From positions 275,971 to 339,970 of the forward strand of contig NZ_JAFFSX010000010.1 of NCBI RefSeq assembly GCF_017948485.1: a DNA stretch of 64,000 bases, written 5' to 3'. Below, piece after piece: positions 17,252 to 24,490 of the stretch; position 1 is the stretch's first letter, and every line of letters starts with the position of its first letter. Position numbers and translations under genes: made by a program. The stretch comes from Streptomyces sp. GESEQ-35 (GTDB lineage: Bacteria > Actinomycetota > Actinomycetes > Streptomycetales > Streptomycetaceae). Under the pieces are notes generated by a model. That model searched no databases. It was given only the letters and a program-made list of their open reading frames with translations, and was not told the origin of the DNA.

Positions 17252-18073
17252 GTGACCACGCATTCGAACACACCTTCAGGCTGGTACGTCGATCCGCACG
17301 GCGCGCCCCGGACCCTCCGTTACTGGGACGGCGCGCAGTGGACCGAGCACACCGCGCCGGACCAACAGGCGCAGCATGCGGGGCAGGTGCCGCAGCAGCC
17401 TGCCGGTCCGGATCCGCGGGTGCAGCGTCAGGTGCAGCAGCAGGCCGGAGTCGCCGGGGGCGGCTCCGGCGGCGGCACCCTGTTCACCGAGCCGGTCCTG
17501 GTGGTGAACCAGAAGGCCAAGCTGATCGAGTTGACCAACGAGTACAAGGTCATGGACCAGCACGGCAACCAGGTCGGCTCGGTCGTCCAGGTCGGGCAGG
17601 GCGCGTTGAAGAAGGTGCTGCGCTTCTTCGCCAGCCTCGACCAGTTCATGACGCACCGGCTGGAGATCCGCGACGCCTACGGCCGGCCGGTGCTGTTGCT
17701 GACCCGGCCGCGCAAGTTCCTCAAGTCCCGGGTGATCGTGGCGCGTCCGGACGGGCAGCCGGTCGGTGAGATCGCCCAGCAGAACGTCTTCGGGAAGATC
17801 AACTTCGCGATGAAGGTGAACGGGCAGCAGGTCGGTGCGATCAGGGCGGAGAACTGGCGGGCCTGGAACTTCGCGATCGTGGACCACGCCGACAACGAGG
17901 TGGCCCGGATCACCAAGACCTGGGAAGGCCTCGCCAAGACGATGTTCACGACCGCGGACAACTACGTCCTCCAGGTCCACTACCAGCTGCCCGAGCCCCT
18001 GCTGAGCCTTGTGGTCGCGACGGCGCTGACCGTCGACACGGCACTCAAGCAGGACAAGCGTGGCATGGGCTGA
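17252..18073 (+). CDS. DUF2510 and phospholipid-scramblase-like (LURP-one fold) protein
   Basis: 273 residues, GTG start. An N-terminal DUF2510 motif (SGWYVDPHGAPRTLRYWDGA) is followed by a Gln/Pro-rich linker. A scramblase-related beta-barrel domain from ~75 to the end includes TLFTEPVLVVNQKAKLIEL, YKVMDQHGNQVGSV, KSRVIVARPDGQPVGEI and FAIVDHADNEVARITK. The family is membrane-associated in actinobacteria; scramblase activity is not shown. It is convergent with the EamA gene, with only 6 bases between stop codons. Confidence 0.85.
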   Translation: MTTHSNTPSGWYVDPHGAPRTLRYWDGAQWTEHTAPDQQAQHAGQVPQQPAGPDPRVQRQVQQQAGVAGGGSGGGTLFTEPVLVVNQKAKLIELTNEYKVMDQHGNQVGSVVQVGQGALKKVLRFFASLDQFMTHRLEIRDAYGRPVLLLTRPRKFLKSRVIVARPDGQPVGEIAQQNVFGKINFAMKVNGQQVGAIRAENWRAWNFAIVDHADNEVARITKTWEGLAKTMFTTADNYVLQVHYQLPEPLLSLVVATALTVDTALKQDKRGMG

Positions 18074-18079
18074 CCCGGC

Positions 18080-19036
18080 TCACAGCGGTGTGAGGTGCCC
18101 CGGTCCTGGTTGCCGGAGCACCAGCGCCGGGTCCGGCGACGGGGTCGCGGGCGCCAACGCCGGTTCCGGTGACGCAGATTCGGCCTCCAGGGCGAGTACG
18201 GCGGCCACCGGGTGGTTCTCGGGGGTCACCCGGGTCAGCAGCACCACACCCCACGACGCCAGCGCCGCTCCCGCGAGCGCGAGGAGCACGCCGAGCACCC
18301 CGCCGTGCAGCCCCTCGCCCAGCAGCGACAGCCCGATCACCGCGGCGGCCATCGGGTTCGCCAGCGTCACCACCGCCAGCGGGGCGCCGAGGCCGCCCCG
18401 GTAGGCGAACTGCGACAGCAGCAACCCGCCGACGGCGAAGACCGCGACGAGCAGCGCCACTCCGATCACCTGCCAGCTCAGGAGCGGGCCCGAACCGTCC
18501 GTCGCGGCGACCGTCACGGTCTGCGTGAGTGCGGACCCGACCCCCGAGGCGAAGCCGGACGCGGTGGCGTGCCGCAGCCCCGACCGGTCGCCCGGCCGCC
18601 CCAGCACGCCGATCAGCGCCGCGCTCACGCCCGCGACCGCCAGCGCCTCCGACACGCTCAGCACCTGGCCGGGCTCGGACCCGGACGCCACGACGAGGAT
18701 CGCGGCCAGCCCGACGAGCGTGAACGCCGTCCCCCGCCACTCCACCGCGCTGACCCGCCGCCCGGCCAGCCGCGCACCCATCGGCACCGCGGCGACCAGC
18801 GTGAGCGCACCCAGCGGCTGTACGACGGTCAGCGGACCGTAGCGGAGGGCCACGACGTGCATGACCGCGCCGGAAGCGTTCAGCGCGACCGAGGACCACC
18901 AGGCGCCGGTGCCGAGCAGCCGCAGCAGACTCGTCCCCTGCGTCCGGGAGGCCAGCCGTTCCTGGGCGACGGCCGCGGCCGCGTAGGCGACGGCGGAGAA
19001 CAGGGACAGGATGACGGCGACCAGCGTGCCGCTCAT
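18080..19036 (-). CDS. EamA/DMT-family transporter
   Basis: 318 residues with about nine to ten hydrophobic helices, starting MSGTLVAVILSLFSAVAYA. It has the inner repeat pattern of the drug/metabolite transporter superfamily (LLGTGAWWSSVALNASGA, YGPLTVVQPLGALTLVAAV, YRGGLGAPLAVVTLANPMAA). The C-terminal ~40 residues are Ala/Pro-rich and soluble. Substrate unknown. The ATG at 19036 forms an ATGA overlap with the PAP2 gene, so the two are cotranscribed and probably coupled. The much longer upstream frame belongs to the opposite reading of the PAP2 gene. Confidence 0.85.
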   Translation of the reverse strand: MSGTLVAVILSLFSAVAYAAAAVAQERLASRTQGTSLLRLLGTGAWWSSVALNASGAVMHVVALRYGPLTVVQPLGALTLVAAVPMGARLAGRRVSAVEWRGTAFTLVGLAAILVVASGSEPGQVLSVSEALAVAGVSAALIGVLGRPGDRSGLRHATASGFASGVGSALTQTVTVAATDGSGPLLSWQVIGVALLVAVFAVGGLLLSQFAYRGGLGAPLAVVTLANPMAAAVIGLSLLGEGLHGGVLGVLLALAGAALASWGVVLLTRVTPENHPVAAVLALEAESASPEPALAPATPSPDPALVLRQPGPGHLTPL

Positions 19037-19836
19037 CGTCCGGCCCCCACCAGCACGTGCTCGTCGGCGGGTGCGAGTGCCTGCTGACCGCGTCCGGCTG
19101 TGGTCGTCGTCCGGTGCGGCAGATGGATCACGGCGAGGGCGAGGCCGAGCATGGCCGCGGCCACGATCGCGTCGAGCCAGTAGTGGTTCGCCGTTCCCAC
19201 GATCACCAGCAGTGTCAGCATCGGATGCAGCAGCCACAGCCAGCGCCAGCGCGACCGCGTCGCCACGATCAGCCCGATCGCCACCATCAAGGCCCAGCCG
19301 AAGTGCAGCGACGGCATCGCCGCGAACTGGTTCGACAGGGTGTCCGTCTGCGGTGAGCCGTACACGGATGGTCCGTAGACGTGCGCGGTGTCCACCAGGC
19401 CGGTCGCGGCCAGCATCCGCGGCGGGGCGAGCGGGAACACCAGGTGCACCACCAGCGCGGCCCCGGTGACCGCGGCGAGGACGCGGCGGGTCCAGACGTA
19501 GTGCGCCGGGCGCCGCAGATACAGCCAGATCAGGAAGGCCGCGGTGGCCGGGAAATGGACGGTGGCGTAGTAGGTGTTCGCGAGGTGCACCAGCGCGTCG
19601 TTGTGCAGGAGCAGCGACTGCACCGCACCTTCGCCGGGGAGATGTACCGCTCGTTCCAGGTCCCACACCTGGTGCGCGTTGCGGAAGGCTTCGCCGGTGT
19701 GGCCCGTCGCCAGCATGCGGCCGAACTTGTAGACGAGGAAGAGCCCTGCGACGAGCAGGAGCTCACGGACGAGCGGCGGCCGCGCTATCGCGTCGGCATC
19801 GGCTTCGGCTTCGACAGGCTCGGTGCGGGCATTCAT
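19033..19836 (-). CDS. PAP2-superfamily membrane phosphatase (inositol-phosphotransferase-like)
   Basis: 267 residues with six predicted membrane segments. Catalytic motifs of the PAP2/Aur1-like group are visible: PLAPPRML, then SNQFAAMPSLHFGWA (His of the SxxH motif), then TANHYWLDAIVAA (His and Asp of the last motif). The likely role is dephosphorylation or phosphotransfer on a lipid phosphate at the membrane. The ATG at 19836 precedes an acidic N-terminal tail. It lies directly next to the operator-like repeats shared with the divergent TetR gene and is probably repressed by it. Confidence 0.87.
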   Translation of the reverse strand: MNARTEPVEAEADADAIARPPLVRELLLVAGLFLVYKFGRMLATGHTGEAFRNAHQVWDLERAVHLPGEGAVQSLLLHNDALVHLANTYYATVHFPATAAFLIWLYLRRPAHYVWTRRVLAAVTGAALVVHLVFPLAPPRMLAATGLVDTAHVYGPSVYGSPQTDTLSNQFAAMPSLHFGWALMVAIGLIVATRSRWRWLWLLHPMLTLLVIVGTANHYWLDAIVAAAMLGLALAVIHLPHRTTTTAGRGQQALAPADEHVLVGAGR

Positions 19837-19880
19837 CCCCCGGCCCTTTCTCGCTGACGGTGGTGCGTGTCGATACGGAC

Positions 19881-19969
19881 CTGTACCGATACGACTCGGT
19901 GCCGATACTAGACCGTTTCGATACGCCACTGTACCGATACAATCGAGTACCGGTACAGTGGCGTATCGA
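19881..19969. promoter_or_regulatory. operator array between PAP2 gene and TetR gene
   Basis: CTGTACCGATAC occurs at 19881-19892 and again at 19929-19940, and its complement-strand variant covers the GTACCGGTACAG block at ~19949-19960. In addition, an 18-bp perfect inverted repeat, TCGATACGCCACTGTACC (19918-19935) and GGTACAGTGGCGTATCGA (19952-19969), has a 16-base spacer. Several more CGATAC cores lie at 19870-19905. This dense array sits between divergent genes and is the expected binding region for the TetR regulator at 20035. Confidence 0.7.
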
Positions 19970-20034
19970 TAGACGTACGACACACAGGAGTACAGACCCC
20001 TCGGGGCGCTGTTTCTGAGCGAGGAGAAGAGACC

Positions 20035-20649
20035 ATGACGTCGCAGGACGCGGACGGACCGGACACGGTCGTCGCCTCGCGCCGCTCCAAGCTCACGCCC
20101 GAGCGTGAGCAGGAGTTCTTCGACGCCGTGATCGAACAGATCCGCAGCTGCGGATATGACGCCGTGACCATGGACGGCGTCGCCGCCAGCACCCGGTGCA
20201 GCAAGTCCACGCTCTACCGGCAGTGGAAGACCAAGCCCCAGTTCGTGGCGGCCGCGCTGCGCTCGAACCGCGAGGTCCGCTTCGCGGGCATCGACACCGG
20301 ATCACTCGCCGAGGACCTGCGCGAGGTCGCGCGCGCCGCGGCCGTGTGGGGGACGAAGGACACCTCGCTCCTCCAGGCGCTCGGCCACGCCGTCATGCAG
20401 GACAAGGAGCTCCAGCAGGCGCTGCGCGAGGCGCTCGTCGAGCCGGAGATCGCCGCGCTGGAGGCGATCCTCCGGCGCGGGGTCGAGCGGGGCGAGATCG
20501 CGGCCGACCATCCGGCGCTGCCGTATGTCCCGGCGCAGATGTTCGGTGTCCAGCGGGTGCGACCGGTACTCGAGGGGGAATATGCCGACCCCGACTACCT
20601 CTTGAGGTTTGTGGAGGCCGCCGTGCTGCCGGCACTCGGCCTGACCTGA
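20035..20649 (+). CDS. TetR-family transcriptional regulator
   Basis: 204 residues. The N-terminal helix-turn-helix spans ~18-65 (QEFFDAVIEQIRSCGYDAVT, VAASTRCSKSTLYRQWKTK), typical of TetR. The C-terminal ligand domain resembles TetR_C_16/AcrR-type regulators (EPEIAALEAILRRGVERGEI). GAGGAGAAGAG precedes the ATG. It is divergent from the PAP2/EamA pair and adjacent to a strong inverted-repeat array, so it probably represses itself and that pair. The ligand is unknown. Confidence 0.9.
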   Translation: MTSQDADGPDTVVASRRSKLTPEREQEFFDAVIEQIRSCGYDAVTMDGVAASTRCSKSTLYRQWKTKPQFVAAALRSNREVRFAGIDTGSLAEDLREVARAAAVWGTKDTSLLQALGHAVMQDKELQQALREALVEPEIAALEAILRRGVERGEIAADHPALPYVPAQMFGVQRVRPVLEGEYADPDYLLRFVEAAVLPALGLT

Positions 20650-20730
20650 GACCCAGGCCGCCGTCCACGGGATGACTGGACGGTGACCTGCTCGCGCCGC
20701 ACCGTGGGGACGGGGGCGGCGCGCACCCCC

Positions 20731-20777
20731 CGGCCGGGTGGGGTTCCTCTTGAGCGGAGGGGCGCCCCACCCGGCCG
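20731..20777. terminator. bidirectional terminator
   Basis: CGGCCGGGTGGGG (20731-20743) and CCCCACCCGGCCG (20765-20777) form a perfect 13-bp stem with a 21-base loop. It lies midway between the convergent TetR gene (stop 20649) and the DUF2510 gene (stop at 20805), so it can serve both strands. Confidence 0.75.
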
Positions 20778-20804
20778 ACTGGTGTCCGGGGTGCGGAAAA
20801 CGGC

Positions 20805-21809
20805 TCAGACGTCCTGGCCGCTGCCGCCTCCGGTGGACACCTTGATGCCCTTGGTTATCTCGTCGATCACCGTCTGCTTCTCAGCGACGTCGACGCCGAA
20901 CCGGACGACGACGATCTGCTCGGGGTTCGCGGGGGAGGGGAAGGCGAGCGACTCGACGTACCCGTCGGAGCCCTTGCTGGTGACCGCCTTCCAGCGGACC
21001 TGGTAGCCCTTCTGGCCGGCCACGGTGACCGCCTTGGAGGCCAGCACCTCGTGCGAGGTGATCTCGCCGTAGGTCTTACCGCCGTACGACTGCTCGGCGT
21101 TGACCGTGATGTCCGCCTTGGCGACCTCCTCGGCCGTGCTGCCGTCGGTGCCGAGCGCGAGGGCGGGCGCCGAGTACGCGCCACCCTTCGTGCAGGACGC
21201 GGAGGTGTCGCCGGGGCACTTGTAGGAGTCGTTCGACGTGACCGACGCGCCGACCGTCAGCTCCTGGCCGTACCAGTCGTCGGGGATGGGGATGCTGATC
21301 CCGCTGATCGCGTCGGCGACCGATCCGCTCTCGATCTTCGGAGCCTCTGACTCCTCGGGTGAGGGCGAGGCACCGCCGGAGCCGCCGTCACCGCCGGAGC
21401 CGCCGTCACCGCCGTCGCCGAACGGACCGCCTTGTCCACCGGAACCGCCCTGGCCGCCCTGCCCGCCCGGCGCCTGCTGCGAGTCCGCGGCGTTGCCGCT
21501 CCCGCCGTCGTCGCCGGACAGCGCGAACACGCCCACGCCGATGCTCGCGAGGACCGCGGCCGCCACCGCGACGGCTATGCCCGTACGCAGCCCGCGCCGC
21601 GTACCGGAGGGCGGCTGGGCGGGATAGGCGGGGTATATGGGATACGCACCGCCCGCCTGCGGCTGGGCCGGGCCACTCCATGCGGCGCCCGACCCCGCGG
21701 GGCGAGTCTGGTCCGTCCATGCCTGGCCGTCCCACCAACGCTCGGTGGGGGGACCGTCACTTGTCTGCCCGGGGTCGGGGTGCCACCCCGGAGGAGTCGC
21801 CTGCGTCAT
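20805..21809 (-). CDS. DUF2510 membrane-anchored protein with Gly-rich linker
   Basis: 334 residues. DUF2510 lies at 5-40 (PPGWHPDPGQ, RWWDGQAWTDQ), followed by a Pro/Tyr/Ala-rich stretch. One TM helix is at ~75-97 (TGIAVAVAAAVLASIGVGVF). A long Gly/Ser/Asp low-complexity linker follows to ~150, then an outer domain ~160-330 with a single disulfide candidate (YKCPGDTSASC). The shape is of a surface or cell-envelope protein; the outer domain is not recognised. The ATG at 21809 begins the DUF2510 motif. Confidence 0.85.
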   Translation of the reverse strand: MTQATPPGWHPDPGQTSDGPPTERWWDGQAWTDQTRPAGSGAAWSGPAQPQAGGAYPIYPAYPAQPPSGTRRGLRTGIAVAVAAAVLASIGVGVFALSGDDGGSGNAADSQQAPGGQGGQGGSGGQGGPFGDGGDGGSGGDGGSGGASPSPEESEAPKIESGSVADAISGISIPIPDDWYGQELTVGASVTSNDSYKCPGDTSASCTKGGAYSAPALALGTDGSTAEEVAKADITVNAEQSYGGKTYGEITSHEVLASKAVTVAGQKGYQVRWKAVTSKGSDGYVESLAFPSPANPEQIVVVRFGVDVAEKQTVIDEITKGIKVSTGGGSGQDV

Positions 21810-21878
21810 GGGCCCACCGTACGAGGTGTCGGTGAAAGGCGGATGAGAGGGCCGGGATCACAATCGGCGCGGGTGTGC

Positions 21879-23033
21879 TCATTCCAGGATGAGTCGTACG
21901 GGGGATTCGGACGCCGGTGCCGGAAGGCGCAGTCCGTCCCGGCCGGGGGTCACCGAACCGAGCACGCGCGCGTGCCGTGCGCCCGTGCCCGCAGGATCCG
22001 TACCGGGCAGCCCGTGCGCGGTGAGGAACCCGAGGACCGCGAACGCGTACGCCTCCTTCGCGTCCGACGGCAGCCCCAGCTCGTCGGAGGTGCCCAGCGC
22101 CACCCCCGGCAGCAGCGCGGCGAGGTTCGCCATCAGCACCGGATTGCGGGTCCCGCCGCCCGAGGCGATCACCTCCGTGGCGCCCACCCGGCGCACGGCG
22201 TCGGTGACCGTCCGGGCCGTCAGCATGGTCAGCGTGGCGAGCACGTCCTCGGCGGGCAGCGTCCCCAACCCGGCGAGCGCCGCATGCAGATGGCCGAGGT
22301 GAAACAGCTCCTTGCCGGTCGTCTTCGGCGCGGGCAGCGCGTAGTAGGGCTCGGCCAGCAGCCGCTGAAGCAGAAGTGCGTGCACCCGGCCGCGGGCCGC
22401 CAGCGCCCCGTCCGCGTCGCACTCCAGGCGCCCGCCGCTGAACCCCCGGGCCGCCGCGTCGATCAGCGCGCACCCCGGACCGGTGTCGAACGCGGTCCCG
22501 TCGGGCGCGGTCAGATTGGCGATGCCTCCGATGTTCAGTGCGACCGGCGTCCCGGGTCGGCCGCGCAGCCACAGCCGGTCGACCAGTCCGACCAGCGGTG
22601 CGCCCTGGCCGCCGGCGGCGATGTCGCGCGGCCGGAAGTCGGCGACCACGGGCAGCCCGGTCGCCTCGGCGATCCAGGCGGGCTGCCCGAGCTGAAGGGT
22701 GCCGTGCACCCGCCCGTCCGTCACCCAGTGGTAGACGGTCTGCCCGTGCGAGGCGACCAACTCGGCCCGCCCCTCGCACAGTTCACGGCCGGCCCGCACG
22801 GCTGCCGCCGCGAAGGCCTGTCCGATCCGGGTGTCCAGCCGGCACACCTCGGCCATCCGGACGGCTCCGGGCGGCAGCGCCGTGACGAGCGCGTCCCGCA
22901 GCCCGTCGTCGTACGGCTCGCTCACCATCCCGAGCCGTTTCAGTACGAGCGTGTCCCCGACGAGGTCCAGATCGGCCGCCGCCGCGTCGATGGCGTCGTA
23001 CGACGTGCCCGACATCAGGCCGATCACCCGCAT
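21879..23033 (-). CDS. anmK: anhydro-N-acetylmuramic acid kinase
   Basis: 384 residues. The first strand MRVIGLMSGTSYDAID matches the AnmK ATP/sugar motif (GLMSGTS-D-ID). ASHGQTVYHW, VVADFRPRDIAAGGQGAPLV, NIGGIANLT and GGGTRNPVLM are all family landmarks. The enzyme converts 1,6-anhydro-MurNAc to MurNAc-6-phosphate during peptidoglycan recycling. It lies 4 bases after the MHS transporter gene, so the two form an operon; the transporter might take up the substrate, which is inference. Length is normal for the family. Confidence 0.93.
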   Translation of the reverse strand: MRVIGLMSGTSYDAIDAAAADLDLVGDTLVLKRLGMVSEPYDDGLRDALVTALPPGAVRMAEVCRLDTRIGQAFAAAAVRAGRELCEGRAELVASHGQTVYHWVTDGRVHGTLQLGQPAWIAEATGLPVVADFRPRDIAAGGQGAPLVGLVDRLWLRGRPGTPVALNIGGIANLTAPDGTAFDTGPGCALIDAAARGFSGGRLECDADGALAARGRVHALLLQRLLAEPYYALPAPKTTGKELFHLGHLHAALAGLGTLPAEDVLATLTMLTARTVTDAVRRVGATEVIASGGGTRNPVLMANLAALLPGVALGTSDELGLPSDAKEAYAFAVLGFLTAHGLPGTDPAGTGARHARVLGSVTPGRDGLRLPAPASESPVRLILE

Positions 23034-23037
23034 CGTC

Positions 23038-24309
23038 TCAACTCGCCTTCCTGGCAGGCAGCGTGAGCAGGGCGAGGACGCTCACCGCGCACGTCGCCGC
23101 CGCGTAGTACGCCGGGACGTCCACGTTCCCGGTCCGTTCGACGGTCTCGGTGATGATGAGCCCCGCACAGCCCGAGAACACCGCATTCGACAGGGCGTAG
23201 GCGAGTCCCAGCCCCGTGTAGCGCACGGTCGTCGGGAACATCTCCGCCAGCATCGCAGGTCCCGGCCCGGCCATCAGTCCGACCACGGCACCGGCACCGA
23301 ACACCGCCGCTCCCTTGCCCGCATGCGAAGTCCCCGCATGCTGAAGCAGGTTGAGCAGCGGCACCGCCAGGACCACCACGAGCACCGCCCCCGTCAGCAT
23401 CACCGCCCGCCGCCCGATCCGGTCGCTGAGCAGTCCCGCCGGGACGATCGTGACCGCGAAGCCCAGATTGGCCAGCACCGTGGCGATCAGCGCCTGCTGG
23501 AAGCTCGCGTTGAGTGTGCTCTGGAGATACGAGGGCAGCACGACCAGGAAGGTGTAACCGGCCGCCGCCCAGCCCATGATCCGCGCGGCGCCCAGCGCGA
23601 CGGCCCTCGCCACCTCGCGCGGCGGCGGACTCGTACGCTCCACCACCTCCCGGAACGCCGGCGTCTCGTCCAGCCGCAGCCTCAGCCACAGGGCGCCGAG
23701 ACCGAGTGGCAGCGTCAGCAGGAACGGCAGCCGCCACCCCCAGTCGCCCAGCTGGTCCTCCGTCAGCACGGTCGCCAGCAGCGCCGCCGCCCCCGCCCCG
23801 CCGAGCAGCCCCAGCGCCACCGTGAACGACTGCCACGACCCGTACAGCCCGCGCTTCCCCGGCGGCGCGAACTCCGTCATCACCGACACCGCACCCCCGA
23901 ACTCCCCGCCCGCAGACAGTCCCTGAAGCACCCTCAGAAAGGTGAGCAGCCAGGGCGCCAGAGCCCCGACCGTGGCATACGTCGGCAGCACGCCGATCAG
24001 CGTGGTGGCACACGTCATCAGGACGATCACCAGGATCAGCACCGGTCGCCGCCCGATCCGGTCGCCGAGCCGGCCGAACAGGGCCGCGCCGACCGGCCGG
24101 AAGAAGAACGCCAGCGCGAAGGAGGCGTACGTCTTCACCAGCGCCTCGGCCTCGCTGCCGCCCTCCGGGGTGAAGAAGCGCGCCGCGATGATCGTCGCGA
24201 AGTAGCCGTAGACGCCGAACTCGTACCACTCGATGAAGTTGCCCACCGAGCCCGCCACCAGGGCCCGGCGGGACCGGACGGTGTCCCGCTCCTCGAAAGT
24301 CACCTTCAT
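23038..24309 (-). CDS. MHS-family major facilitator transporter
   Basis: 423 residues with twelve membrane segments. The N-terminal signature SVGNFIEWYEFGVYGY and the loop motif GRLGDRIGRRPVL are those of the metabolite:H+ symporter (ProP/ShiA/KgtP) group; SDRIGRRAVML repeats in the second half. The substrate is not predictable. The ATG at 24309 (MKVTFEERD) is preferred; the frame extends upstream without homology. It is cotranscribed with anmK. Confidence 0.88.
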   Translation of the reverse strand: MKVTFEERDTVRSRRALVAGSVGNFIEWYEFGVYGYFATIIAARFFTPEGGSEAEALVKTYASFALAFFFRPVGAALFGRLGDRIGRRPVLILVIVLMTCATTLIGVLPTYATVGALAPWLLTFLRVLQGLSAGGEFGGAVSVMTEFAPPGKRGLYGSWQSFTVALGLLGGAGAAALLATVLTEDQLGDWGWRLPFLLTLPLGLGALWLRLRLDETPAFREVVERTSPPPREVARAVALGAARIMGWAAAGYTFLVVLPSYLQSTLNASFQQALIATVLANLGFAVTIVPAGLLSDRIGRRAVMLTGAVLVVVLAVPLLNLLQHAGTSHAGKGAAVFGAGAVVGLMAGPGPAMLAEMFPTTVRYTGLGLAYALSNAVFSGCAGLIITETVERTGNVDVPAYYAAATCAVSVLALLTLPARKAS

Positions 24310-24490
24310 TCCCACGAGTATTGACTGTCCGTCACCTTCACAACAGCAGGTCGCACGCCGTTCGCGTCGCCCGCGGGCCCTCGCTGTCACCCGTCACGGC
24401 AACAGCTCCCCGGACCGGCCCGCACCGCGACGACCGGAGGGCTACGCTCGGGTTCGGTACGTCGTTCGGGCGACTTGGGGAGGTAGCAGG

